Below the pieces are notes generated by a model. It worked only from the letters and a program-made list of their open reading frames with translations, did not search any database and was not told the DNA's origin. Source: Balanoglossus misakiensis (Eukaryota > Hemichordata). Taken from it: a stretch of DNA of 64,000 bases. The number at the start of each line of letters is the position of its first letter. Position 1 is the first letter of the stretch. The position numbers and the translations under genes were made by a program. Where the stretch lies: NCBI GenBank assembly GCA_040954595.2, contig CM082585.2, positions 6,076,001-6,140,000 on the forward strand, in the 5' to 3' direction. Shown here piece after piece: positions 35,101-47,685 of the stretch.

Positions 35101-38100
35101 TCTTATAAAGGTGTCTGGTTTGCATTCTATTTGGAATTTGAAGACATTCAGTGATACACTTTTTAAAGAAAATTGCGATAATTGTTCTTTGGCCCTCCAC
35201 GAGTTCCTTAATTATTGTCAGTCCATTTTTGACTTCTCACAAAATTCACAAAGTTTTAATATTTTATCCACCATTTTCTCACTAATGTTCATCGAGTGGT
35301 GAACTTGCTTAAATTTATATTATTTTCATTTAAATTCACCAGGCATGTAACCTGCAAATTGTCTTGCTAAGCTGTGTTTCTCATCAAAGATAACATGGTA
35401 TTGGGTAAATTTACACAAAACAGTAAAGGGGCCAATTTTAGCCAAAAAAATCTTCACTTCTCACAAGAATTTATGACTATTTTTCATTCGCTAGCAATGC
35501 GTTTGATCATTGGCTTGCAGAATGGCCACTAATAATATAACCTAAGTAATGTATGTTTACAATAATTGATTCTACTGTCCAATTCATAGTATCACAGATT
35601 CTGCTCATCAATTTGTCTCATAAACATATCGCTGTTCAATCACAATGAAATCGGATACTGGTATTTACAAACCCGTAACCTATTACACTACACGGTTTAA
35701 TTGAGCATATTAGTTATAATACGATTATAACAATCCCGCTTTCTTATATAAAGATTCTAATACCATGTTATTAACTTTATTAATATAAATACCCATTAAT
35801 ATGTGTCGCACTTTTGTTATTGTACATGGTGGGAATTTTAATTCATTGCACCATATGACATAAAAGCACGCCACACGAGGTCATGTCATGTCATAGTTCT
35901 TCGCATCACATCACATCACATCACATCATAGCATAGCACAGCACAGCACATTTCATTACATCACATGGCACCACAGAACAGCGCAACACAACACAACACA
36001 TTACAATATCACCATATCAACTTCCCAATTGAAATATAACGTTACTAATATTTGTATATTATACAAATATTTGTAAATTATACAAATATCGATAATCTGT
36101 CATATGTAACTGGTGGTTGGAAACGCTGTCTGTATAAGTCATCAATCACAACAACTTTCTAGGCTATATATGTTATAATCGACATGATTGGAACTATTTT
36201 GGGACAATTTTGGATAAGATGTGTGAAAAGTCTCGTCAAGGGGGCACATGCACTATTCAGTCGCTGTGTTTGGGGGGGGGGAGAGAGAGAGACCCTTCAG
36301 TCGATCATAACATCTTCTGTTGGAGGGAACATGAAATTCGTACATGGCACATACGATGTCATATTGGTATTGATGTAATTCGTTGCAGTCTATGACTGGT
36401 GTGCATTGTAATGTACGACATGTATTTCATGGTGTGCAAGGGTGTTTTTTATCGATTTGCTTTGACAATGCACTACCTAAGTTACCAAATGAAAAACATC
36501 TATGACGCCATACCTTATGTAACCAGCTTCTATTCTAGGCTAACTGCCCGGCAATTTAAGAGTATAAAATATATTTTATATCATTGTGTTTTATGTCATG
36601 TATGTTAGCTTTTTTAAGACAAATATTCAGACTGCGTGCCTTTGCATGGGTCCGTGCATTGGCAAGCGTCCCTTGCTGTGGTTAAGGTATTAACGGCCGG
36701 TCATAGCCAAACGCAATATTGCAAGATATGTTTAAGTTGTCAACTCCAAGAGCAAATATGGCTGCGTTCGCGTCATTTTGCAACCATGTAGAATATTTTA
36801 GCATAGACAGTGATTTTAGCAATGTGGGAATGAACGACTGCAGTACACAGGTGGAATACTGCCCTGCTGTCGTGGAAACAACGCAAGGAGTACCAGAATA
36901 CTACCATGATGAAACGATATCAAAATCACTTTGATTTTGATATCTAAGTGATGAATCGACACCAATGAAAATGCCAGGATGTGTGATGCTGGGATCGTGA
37001 AAATGGCCAATTCATACGACCTTGTACACCTCACGCGCCGGGTATCGGAGAAGACATTTGGGATTACAAATCCTAGTAAACTTTTAACATTGGCACACTT
37101 TCCTGTCGTTTTGGTCAGCAAGAAGATATTTCTGCCAATTTGGACAACGGGAAGAAATTTACTTGTAAGGTTCTCGAGACTCACAAGAAAATCATGAATA
37201 TGTCATGGACATGCTTTGCACAGTCATTTTGAAACGCACAAGAACAAGACTAGCCCCACACAGGCAACAAGCTTTCGCGGGGATGTTTCAGTTTAGAAGG
37301 GAAAAAAGCGCTCATGTCATTTAGCATGTACAGTGTATTTGGTGTGGGTGGCGTGCTGTGATGTGCTGTGGTGAGATGGGATGAGATGGGTCCAGGTATG
37401 TGATGCGGCTTGGCAACGGTAGCTGGCATATGATTGGCAGTGATGAGATGAAATGTGATGGGGTGGGGTGGGTAGCCTATGGGATCGGATGTTACATAGG
37501 CCGTCACATCCACAACATTGATATAATAATAGCTTTAATATGTCGGACCATAATTAGAAGGAACCGCGCGTCTACATTGCTGGCGTTGTATCCCCATTAT
37601 TCTGGGTTTGAGCACAAACCATTGGCGATACTGTTGCCGAACAATGCAAATCATATGGTCGCACCGCCGAGTCCCTTAAACGATGCGCACTATCGTTTTT
37701 GACATGACTATAACAATCGAGTTGCGGTGGCAACCGCGTCGCCGAGGACTGTATTTGTGAATTAATTAGGTTGGCCAGCAAGTTGCGACGAAAGTCCCAT
37801 GCTGTGTTGTCTCCAGTGGCATTGCGTCCACCACGGTTACCTAGCAATAACTGATTGCGTTTTCACGCCATGACAGCTGCGTTGCACAATTTTTCTGCAT
37901 GAAATAATAAACTCTAAGTCTTTGAAAATCGGAGGGGGTTTCGCATCACACGCTATATATTGTGGGCCACACATTAATCTTCTGATTTCCTTTTCTATTT
38001 ACTCTCCACAGTTGCGAACGAGGCCAAGCCACAAAGGCCGTCTCATTCACGCCCGTCAAGAAACGCCCTACTTCGTGCGACCACGTGACCAGAGGAGTAA

Positions 38101-41100
38101 TACGCAAAAGTTTTTGTGGAAATCATCAAATTTTTCGTCAAATTGCACAATTGCCTTTTTTGTATCGTGAAATACCACGCCACTATCTCAAGTACCATGC
38201 TCCATCATCGCCACTGTAAACGAGAGTGGGTCAGTCACTTGGAAACTCCCGGTCACGTGGTCGCACGAGATGTGGGCATGAATGAGACTACCTTTGAATA
38301 CCTACCATGGTTACGCATCCTCGTTCGCCTGTGTGACCAACTTCACTCCTGGACATTCCTCAGATTGCCATGACTATAATGTCTTACACCGGCCGTTTTT
38401 GGGCTTCTATTTTGCTTTCTTTAACAACGTTTCGCCAAGCTACAACAAGCAGTCGATGGCTTCTCGTCACAGACTTGATCGAACAGAGACAAAATGTATG
38501 CCAGACCAAACTGAAGTAGTCTAAAGATCTTCAGTGACCAGTATCTTCGTGCAACCACATGGCTCTGGGAAGTCCAACACAAAATTTAAAAAAAAAATAG
38601 CACGTAAGAATCTTAGTGTGGGAGGGGTAGATGATAAAAGGGGTGTTAGATTTGGGGATACTGTTCAGACGAGGTAGTGTATCATTCTTGTTTAAATCGA
38701 TCAAGTCTGTGAGTGAGTATCAACCGTTCTGTTCTTTTCTTGCTTTTCCCGCGCTTTTCTCGCTCTCTACCTATGCTCCCCAAACTTCTGGCTATACGCT
38801 CCCCCCCCTCAACCCCCAAAATACGAATTAACACCATAATGATTTCTTTTTTCCCCTGAAGACAGTGCAGAATACGCCACACGTGTAACAATCGTCGATA
38901 GACATGAAGCTACGCGGTAACGGAAGTTTAAACATAAAAATTAAACAAAAACGCGCGGAGTTATTTGATGTTGTTCAGAAATTCTCGGCAACTCCTGTGG
39001 ACAATGCTGGGTGCAAAATTATTGACTGGTCAACCAGAGCAAACGTGATCTCGGGTTACGCTGTCGTGAACTCGCCGACAAACAATAGCCGCTCAACGTT
39101 TTCTTCGGATCTTTTGTTCACAAACGAAGCACCTCATTCATATAGAAATTATCCCGAACAAGTTGCCCAAGTTCGTTTCCCGCGCTCCCGACAAAAATTA
39201 TTAAGACATGATGTAAAATTACATACTAAATTTTCAGTCTGGCGAGAAAGTCAGTACTCATGCAGAGCAAAAAATAAAGGAATATGCGCCAAGTTTAATG
39301 TATTATTCAGAGATTCTTCAGCTGACGGGAAAAAGTCACCAATATCCGCACTCATATCCGACATGATTCATTGCGATGCTTGTGACGTCAGTCCGTGCGC
39401 CAGTCACGTTCAGACCGCGGAACATAAAGCCCACTCAAGTGTAGCGATCTGTACTCGTTTATTTTATCACCGGGTGACTCGTGTACACAGTCCACAAGTC
39501 AATGTCTGAATTTCCGATATATTCTTTTGCGAGCACTTTTTTTAAGCGCGAAATTGCCACCTAATTAGCATAATGAACGCCGAGCTTTGACGTCAACGCT
39601 TTGACCTTGATGACCTTGTTTGGAATCTGATAAAGCCGGAACTAATTTTCGGGGTTGCCTATAGGTGACACCTGCGCGTATGTCTAAATTAATCCGCACG
39701 AGCACAAAGTAATCGGTCCACGGGATCTGCCTTCGCGTCGGCGGCACACACTCCACTTTCGCGGGGGTTGTCATTTTTTATTCGTTAGGAATTAAAAACA
39801 ATATTTGCGAGAAATTTAGTATTCGATATTAAGATATAATGAGACAGAATCTTGAAATGGCCGTGTGCAGCTGTAGTTCGCCGGAAGAGTTCCGTATTCA
39901 AATTTTTGGTCGTACTCTATACACTAACACGGAGAAGATTATTTTGGATTGTTGTATTTTCCTTGTACGCGTCAGTTACAGTTTCCGGAAACACGGTACG
40001 ACTGTTACCAACATGTTATATTCGTAATCTGACAAATTAGTACACGTAGTAGTACTAACAGCTAAAAAGGTTATATATTATGGTGAAAAAGTCCGTGACA
40101 GCTGTGCTCTGATCGCAGACAACTCCGTGATTGAAGGCACAGGAAAAAATATAGATCGCATTAGAGGAACAAGAGTAATCAAAAGGCAAAAAATTGTGAC
40201 GTAGTTCCTTCGTGAATTTGCTGCTAGTCACATAACCGACGCATTCAGATTTTCAGTGCAACTTTCACTGGCGTAGCAGAAGGGATATACCGGGTGTCCT
40301 TCGCCTAACAAAGTTTGGATAAACAGTCACTCACTTAGCAGAATGTTCGCTACGTTTGCTCTTTTTGTAGTTTTCGTGATCCGCCCCCGTTTCCACAGGC
40401 TTCGTCCCGTTTCTATGGTGTTCTCCCCGTTTCCATGGTGTCTCCTGCGTTTCCATGGCGATCGCCTTGTTTCCACGGCGATCGCCCTGTTCTCACAACT
40501 ATGTCACCGTCTCTACTGTCTCCTCGCTATCCCTCACACGCGATTCCACGAGAATTCGCGGGGTGTCGATCTGCCCTTCTGTCAAATAATCGTATACATT
40601 CACGCCATCCGATATATTGTTTCATTACTTTTGAAGATGGCTGATAATAAGTTTGACGAAACTGTTGAATGCAACAGATTAAGTTTGAAATAAGATCGAA
40701 ATTGTTTGCTCGAGAATCGTGGAGTTTCTTTCGAATACATTTCAGATCAGAACGTGCGTTGTCATAGAAACCAATGCATGAGGGCGTCACCCAATACTCT
40801 TTTAATGTTATTAACGATAGCTATAGTAAGGGAGATAACACATAATGCATCTTGTGTTTTCGCTGATAGATGATACTTTAAAACAATATTTTGCTGTTAC
40901 TTTAGATGTTCTGATGGTTGTACGAGGGGTGTCTTGCAATTCATGTTACAAAGTAATGCTTGCGGTCATTTGTCTTTAAATCGAGTTCTGCCATATTAAT
41001 GCATTATGAAATATAAAATACACATTTAAAATAAAATGGAAGATTTTGTTAACAGAATGAGGGAACGCGCGCATACAGACTGGCAACCAGACAGACAGAC

Positions 41101-41959
41101 AGACATAGACTAATGCATACAATAACCCGTACATGCAGGACGACTAATAGTGCTCCAGGCAACTTCAAAGTGTGATATCGTCAAATTTTGGTTACGAAAC
41201 TGATACACATTTCCGTTGGTTCAAGCGCCCTCAATCTCCTCCAAACGCCAAATTTCTAAACCCTCACACTAGACCAGGAAACAAAAACTTGATTCACGAC
41301 ACAAGTTTACTAACTATGTTAATATGGCTTCTTGCACATAGATACATAGATAAATGCACAGAGACAGATAGACAGACAGACAGACACGCGTGTAGACGCA
41401 GGGACAACTTCTCTATGACAACACTGTAAGTGCAAGAAAAGTTACAGTTTTGAAAATAAGCCATCTTCACGTACATCCATCAGAACATTATAATTTCATA
41501 TGCATCAAGAACACACTTGCTTTTATTGACCACTCTCTTACAGTTAAGAGGAAGTGCGCCTTCTCCGCCTCCCGCTCGTCCGTGCTGCTGGGCTCCACGT
41601 CACCGCAGGTCATCACCTACGACAAGCTGCACGCCAACAAGGGCAAGGACTTCGACATCTCCACGGGGGTCTTCGTCGCCGAGATCCCGGGCCTCTACTT
41701 CTTCAGCTTCAACGTGCGCTCCTACGACGGCAAGTACATCGGCGTCACCCTGATGAAGAACGACGAGACGCAGGTGGCCATCTCCACAGACGCCAGCGAC
41801 AGGAGGGTGGTCCAGTCCCAGAGCATCATACTCCAGCTGGAGACCGCCGACAAGGTGTGGGTGCAGCTCGGCCCGCACGAGGAATATGGTATCTATAGCA
41901 ACAGCTTCAACTACGTCACCTTCAATGGATTCCTTCTCTACCCGAACTTCATCAGATAA
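32196..41959 (+). CDS. Secreted coiled-coil C1q-domain protein (C1q-B)
   Basis: Exons 32196-32805 and 41544-41959 join in phase 1 (G + TT, Val), giving 341 residues. Residues 1 to about 27 are a signal peptide (core MKLVFTLLFFCPFG; a second Met at 32214 is an alternative start). About 35-72 is a coiled coil (LDELWGRVQELEQKYNEVKQ), followed by a polar linker and a second short coil before the junction (EQMRELVAQLEA). C1q domain about 206-341: KCAFSASRSSVLLG, NKGKDFDISTGVFVAEIPG, LYFFSFNVRSYD, then VWVQLGPHEEYGIYS and YVTFNGFLLYP. The intron is 8.7 kb against 0.36 and 0.57 kb in the two sister genes. Matching phase, the single coil exon and the single C1q exon between the sisters support the pairing, but a transcript has not been seen. 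Confidence 0.85.
34384..34430. repeat. Partial R4 repeat copy
   Basis: GTTATTGTTGACGACTGAAT followed by TCCGGACTTAAATTC matches the start of the copies at 28518 and 28658. Confidence 0.65.
35890..36000. repeat. Compound CATCA/CAGCA/CAACA pentamer microsatellite
   Basis: Runs of CACAT, CATAG, CACAG and CACAA pentamers in succession. Confidence 0.85.
38904..39509 (+). CDS. Unexplained 201-codon ORF in the C1q-B intron
   Basis: This is the longest single-exon open frame of the window that is not explained by a recognised gene. The predicted protein is basic with scattered Cys and His (CDACDVSPCASHV near the C-terminus). It has no signal peptide and no domain that I recognise. By my estimate about 0.4 frames of this length are expected by chance in 64 kb, so chance cannot be excluded. 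Confidence 0.2.
   Translation: MKLRGNGSLNIKIKQKRAELFDVVQKFSATPVDNAGCKIIDWSTRANVISGYAVVNSPTNNSRSTFSSDLLFTNEAPHSYRNYPEQVAQVRFPRSRQKLLRHDVKLHTKFSVWRESQYSCRAKNKGICAKFNVLFRDSSADGKKSPISALISDMIHCDACDVSPCASHVQTAEHKAHSSVAICTRLFYHRVTRVHSPQVNV
40385..40500. repeat. Minisatellite with about 20-bp units
   Basis: About six units of the form CGTTTCCATGG(T/C)G followed by TCTCCTG or ATCGCC. Confidence 0.85.
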
Positions 41960-44900
41960 ATTTCAAGTCCCCGGATATCCAGCATAACTCGCAATATATA
42001 TGTGTGTGTGTACGCTTTATATACGTGCTCAAGACTTAACGGTAGATGTGACTGCCAATGTTTATTTCAAGAAGAATTTTTGATTCCAGATAAAGTCTAC
42101 TGCCATCCAGAAGGATATACCGATAGGAACACGCTTTTAAGGAATATATTATCACTATCATAGATTCAAAACTATATCGTATATATATTTGATATCTATC
42201 CGGAACGGCGACGACGACTGTGCTATGTTTCCTGGTGAATTCTTTTCGGATAACATTATGCGACATTTTCCGTCATTTTTTTGTTTCCGTTCGCCCGGAG
42301 TTTGATCGCCAGCCAAGGGGACCAACATGGCATTGCCAGTGTCTCAGTCCGAAACAGTCATCAAGTTTTAAAACATTTTTTTTTTGTAAAACGGCTGTCA
42401 TAATGCGAGGACTATTGCAACCGAAGATCAACATTACTCGTCAAAGCCATTTATTAGTATTAAGATTACATTTATTTAATATTTACTTTATTTATTTCAC
42501 AATCCCTTCGTCAACAAGGACTTGTGATTATTTATATCATTTTTTAAAGTCATGAGCTAAATCGTGTCCATGTACATGATACAGACCGCAAAACTGCCAT
42601 ACGTAATTCTAAAGATATTTCAAAATTTGTTTTATTTTTATGCATGTATGTATGCATATATGCATATATGTACGTCGTATGAATGTATGTGTGTATGTTA
42701 AATGACGTATCTGCGTATTATTTATATTAATATTATTTATTTGCTATATTTAATATTATTTATTTGCTATATTTAATTATTTATTTATTTTTCGTTTTGT
42801 AATTTTATTATATTTCGTCGAGAGCTTGCTATCTTTATTTATTTTGTGTGTGGCCAAATAACAGGCAAATTATAGCAGAAATATCCACAAATTTCGAGAA
42901 ATTCGTGCAATCATAAAGCCAAAAACTTTTGTCGTGTTCCTTTGAATATTGAGAAGTGCTCCAATATCATATCAGGTTTTCTTTTTAAGTATTGTAATGC
43001 GTGCATCACACAATGCAATATTGTTGTCCGTTGGCCAGCCCGTTTTTTGTGTCAGGAGTCATTGTTCTATACACTTCTGAACCGAATGATTTATGGACGA
43101 GCACTGTGTCTTATACATGCGCACTTTTGTTTTATAGTTTGGGATATAATTGAAGCGATCGATTCAAGCGTCGGACCCCGCCATAGAACCATTTAACCTT
43201 ATAACGATTACCACCATATGTTGATAATTATGCCGTGTGCGCACCAAAGAATTGTGATGTGGGTCTCTTTCAGTATGTTGTAATAATCTCTGATTGCAAG
43301 TCGTAATAACAGACCACACTATCGAGTAAAAACTCGGGATATAAAGACGCCATCTTGATCTAGTGACGCAACACACCTCAGTCGCAATGTGTGTGACATG
43401 GTTTGAAAACAACGAAAACTATCTCATTCATTTTGATTCCACGGTAACGCATGCAATAGCAGTTTTCAAAGTTGCCAAAACTATTACCGATGTCATCGTG
43501 AATTATAGCGAATAATGTGTCTGCTGTGACAACGACGCGAAAAGAGTTAAGCTTCATTTGTCCGATGTAACTACAGAATGGTATTTTCCCTGCGATTTTT
43601 TTTTATCATGACCGGACAAAACCGGCCATTTATTTGAAATTAAGCCATTCATTCATTTCTCGTTTCATACTCTTTAAGTCCAATAACTGCTTCCACGTTC
43701 TCACGGAGCTCGTGTTACGTGTGAGAGCGACTGACTGTCTCGATTTCTTTAAGTTCCTGCCCAATCAAATAAAAAACAGTGTATTTATATTCACGGGGCC
43801 ATTGTGTTCAATCATGATCAATCGATATTAAAGGGCTTTTTATATGACCGTTTTTATATGTACGGGATAAGCCGTATTGTCCCAATAGAAGTGTGACTGT
43901 GTATCTCATTGACGGCGGCAAAGTATTTGTCGACCGTACATACATTCGACCGATACTAGCCGAAGAATTTCTAGCGTTAACAACTTTTACAGATTTTCTT
44001 TCCATTTTATATCAGCGTTATTAATCTTTGATTATAAAAACTTTTTCCAGATATTACGAAGTTAAAAATACAGCTTATAAAAGTTATCATTGCTATCTGT
44101 TCTGTAAATACTTTTTTGAAACATTCTTCCATTGTAGTAGTACTGTAGTATCATTTATCGTTATTATACTGAGACTGTTTGAGAAATTTTGTAACTGTCA
44201 AAAACAGCTAATAAAGTACAACCATTTATACGCTTCGTAATAATGATCAGGCTTTATTTTCAATTTGTAGCTGGGTGGTTTCTACGGCGACAGCTTGAGA
44301 ATACCGTACCGCGTAAGTAAAAGACGTCGCCGTTCCCGACATCTGATTTTAATTAGATTGAATCGTTTCGTGGTCCACGGAATTGACTGCAACGCGCATG
44401 TCACCGGAGACGGTGACGATCTCCCGGAATACCTAGGGGATATTTATACTAGGCCGAGTTCAGCTACAATACCGGTTCGCCATGAGACGTCAACTTGATC
44501 GATTTCCACAATGAACCCCGGCGAGGCAGCTGGGGGTGTCGAAATCTACCACCATCATCTAACCTTGAGTTTACAGCGCACGTGTCGTTGGAAGCTCCCA
44601 TTCACGCGGTTTATTAAGTCTCCGTCGGGTCAAGCGAAGGGCGGTATTCAAGTTTGCGCGACTGCGCCGCGCGCCGGATAATGGCGCGCTTACCCAGCTG
44701 CCGGAATCAATTTACTGCACCGGCATTGTCAGATACTTTCTTCTTATAACATGGTTACTATGGACTAAATGGAGTCACCGAGGTTATCGTTTTGGTCAAC
44801 GGTGTTTGCGATCCGAACGAGCGGGAACAAGAGAACTGTCTTTTGTTGCAAAAGTCCAAGATGATGTAGGTCACGTGACGTCAAAGAGAGAGAGAGAGAG

Positions 44901-46007
44901 AGAGGCGAAAGTGTTGTTCAAAGACAAACAAAAAGGAGAATTTTTAAAAGGCGTTTGGGGATTAACACGATCAACTGTTCAAAACGCCCGGTAATTACAG
45001 AGGGCAAACTAATAAATATTAAGAATTTGAATCAGAATCGCGATTATAACCAGGCAAGATTTGAAAATTTGAAGAAAGGTGATTCGGTACCCGCAGTTAT
45101 AAAATATTCAGGACACAATAAGTTCCAGCGTGTTTTTTTTAAACAGAATCTGAAAGTCAAAAATTGATTAAAAAATGCCCTTAGAATGATAGACTCAACG
45201 GAGCCCACGCGCTATTGAAATAGAAATAGGACCACGTTCGTCTCCTTCAGTCCTACTTATTATTGGCCCCATTCATGCAATTGAGATCTATATAGTGGAT
45301 AATTCAGTAATTACAAGCACTGCGTCGTCAGGCCATTTGGTCGCTGTTGTAGAACATACATATACTCTCATGCGAAGTTTCATACAAAGCTTGAATCGTA
45401 CTATTTGTCTAGCAACCCATTGCTACCGTAACCACGTTTGCTGATTTTTTTAATTTTTGTGTGGTAGATTGTAGGCCCACATTTACGAAGATTGGTGGTA
45501 TTTTTATTATACATGTATTCTGTTTATTTATCAGATTTGTCCAGTAGCAAACTCTGTTGTTCCGTTGGAAAATGAAACGCATGGACAGTTCTGTAACCCC
45601 TTTGACACTTTCAACAATCTCTGTGTCCTTGAGATAGATAAAAAGGCTTTGAAATTATAGTATCCAGGGTCCAGGATTCCCACAAAGCGCCACCACTGGC
45701 CACTGTGACTTTTTTTAAAAGTCTACTTGAATACCTCACGTGATGGTGACCTAAAACTACATACATGTACAATAAAAATCTCATTCATCGCGTAGATGAT
45801 GTGGTAGTAACGTTATCATAGATTGAATGCACTATGGCCAAGGGACAATCACGTGTTGCTGTAAAAGTATTGGCACTATCCTCACATGACTGAACAGATG
45901 AAAGACAATAATGATGACATCAGACTATTTTAAGCTTGGGTAACCCCCTGGCATGGTAGGTCACGTCAGGGTTGTTTAAAAAAGTCCGTGGTTATTCAAC
46001 AGGCAAC
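41960..46007. other. Intergenic region between C1q-B and C1q-C
   Basis: AT-rich non-coding DNA with simple repeats: AT-rich tandem units at 42720-42795, and a GA run at about 44884-44905. No supported gene. The patch at about 44290-44720 is GC-richer than its surroundings but has no long frame. Confidence 0.6.
42720..42795. repeat. AT-rich tandem duplication
   Basis: ATTATTTATTTGCTATATTT is repeated about two and a half times and followed by TTTA repeats. Confidence 0.8.
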
Positions 46008-47685
46008 ATGGAAAACTACAGAGTCGTCGTTCTCAGTTTGACCGTCCTCCTCGTCACGGCAAAAATAGCCGCAGGCCAGTCAGCGCAGAAACCAGAATCT
46101 GATATAAATCACGGCAACCTGCAAACTTCTGAACACTTCGTCACCCTGACTAGTGTCCTGGAACGCGTGGGTCAACTGGAGGCCAAGTATGCCGAGCTGG
46201 AGGCAGAAAACCGGGAACTGAAGAGAATGTTGCTGCAAACTGCCGACAAGATCACAGAGCCCTCGGGACAAACCCTCCAGGAAGAGGATTCCGGACGACA
46301 CCGGGCGGCGATCGGAAAAACTGCCAGCGTTATAAATAGTATCATTGAACCGGAAGTAGATGTGGCCACCAACCACCTGTTGGATTCGAACGACGACGTC
46401 CTCTCGGATATCGACGGGAACACCGTCGAAGTCATCGCCGCGCAGCCGAGAGAAAACCCAGCCGTTGGAAATGAGTTGAACCTGAAATTCAGTGGCGATA
46501 AAGTCGCCGACAGTCCGAGCATGGGGTCAGGGAAACCAAATTCATTCAAGAGACGCGGTCAAGACACGATGGGATCCGCCCAAGCTCAGAATGAGGTACA
46601 CGATTTGACACAGGCGCAGGATTTCGGAGGCCTTTTCAAAAGTCAGATTCAACTTCTGTTTGAACTTTATGAAGACCTGAAAACCAGCCTTCCACGTAAG
46701 TGAATCCATAGTGTCTACATTGAATCTTTCGTACCTTTCCAAAACCATATGTATTATGTAACGAATCACCTATAGTATTACAAAGCAACAACATGGTGAT
46801 CTCTCACCATTTTCTTGGAAAAGTTAGAGTACGCATGCGTGTTCTGAGACTTATTTTCGCTGACGTTTTTCACGGTCCAAGAAGCCACAAGACAGTTATG
46901 TTTTTAAAGAGACAAAGACACTTTATTCTGGCATTATTTTGCGTGAGAGACGTTACTAACTGCTCTTCTGAAAGCGTTTATTGAATATGTTCGCTATGTT
47001 TTCACAACGAGTAATACTTTCTCTAATTTTACTTTTTGAAGACATGAGCTAGTAGTCTCGCCTATGTCTGACTTATAATATATTGTCCTGTGATTTGCGA
47101 AGTCCTATTTGAAAATTTGAGAGTTTTTTTCTGACATCGAAATGTCAAATATGTCCCTCGTAGGATGAGTGTTTAACATTTGACTCTCCCATAGAAATTC
47201 TCTATATCTGGTACACAACTTTTAGTTACGTCACAAAATTTTCTTCGTGGTTTTCCTCAATAGGAATGGATAGCAACAAGTGCGCATTTTCGGCGGCTAG
47301 ATCGAGTTCGTTGCTAGGCGACGACCGTCTCGCCCAGAATGTGACCTTCGATGTCCAGTTCGCGAACAAAGGGAGATCGTTCGACCGGCGCAGCGGCGTC
47401 TTCACCTGCGAGATCCCCGGAATCTACTACTTCGCCTTCACCATGCGCTCCTACCACAACATGACGGTGGGCATCACGCTGGTGCGCAACGGCGGCGTTC
47501 TGGTTGGCATGACGACGGACCCCAGCCAGCGGGACGTGATGCAGAGCCAGTCGGTGATGGCCCAACTGGACGCGGGTGACCAGGTCTGGTTGCAGCTGGG
47601 CCCGCACAAAGATTTCGCCATCTACAGCAACAACTATAACTACGTCACGTTCAGCGGATTCATCATTTATGTCAACAATGTATAG
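46008..47685 (+). CDS. Secreted coiled-coil C1q-domain protein (C1q-C)
   Basis: Exons 46008-46695 and 47264-47685 join in phase 1 (C + GA, Arg), giving 369 residues. The start MENYRVVVLSLTVLLVTAKI is a signal peptide; the upstream in-frame Met at 45972 would bury it. About 48-82 is a coiled coil with regular heptads (VLERVGQLEAKYAELEAENR). A 150-residue acidic polar linker with no recognised motif follows. C1q domain about 233-369: KCAFSAARSSSLLG, NKGRSFDRRSGVFTCEIPG, IYYFAFTMRSYH, VWLQLGPHKDFAIYS and YVTFSGFIIY. It is a clear paralogue of C1q-A and C1q-B and differs mainly in linker length. Confidence 0.93.

Larger units (their letters stand above)
32806..41543. other. Large intron of C1q-B
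   Basis: This 8.7 kb intron runs between a GTATCC donor and an acceptor CTCTCTTACAG. It contains a partial R4 repeat (34384), a CATCA/CAGCA microsatellite (35890-36000), an AT palindrome (about 36048-36092), a minisatellite (40385-40500) and an unexplained 201-codon ORF (38904-39509). No other exon with a recognisable product is seen. Confidence 0.65.
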
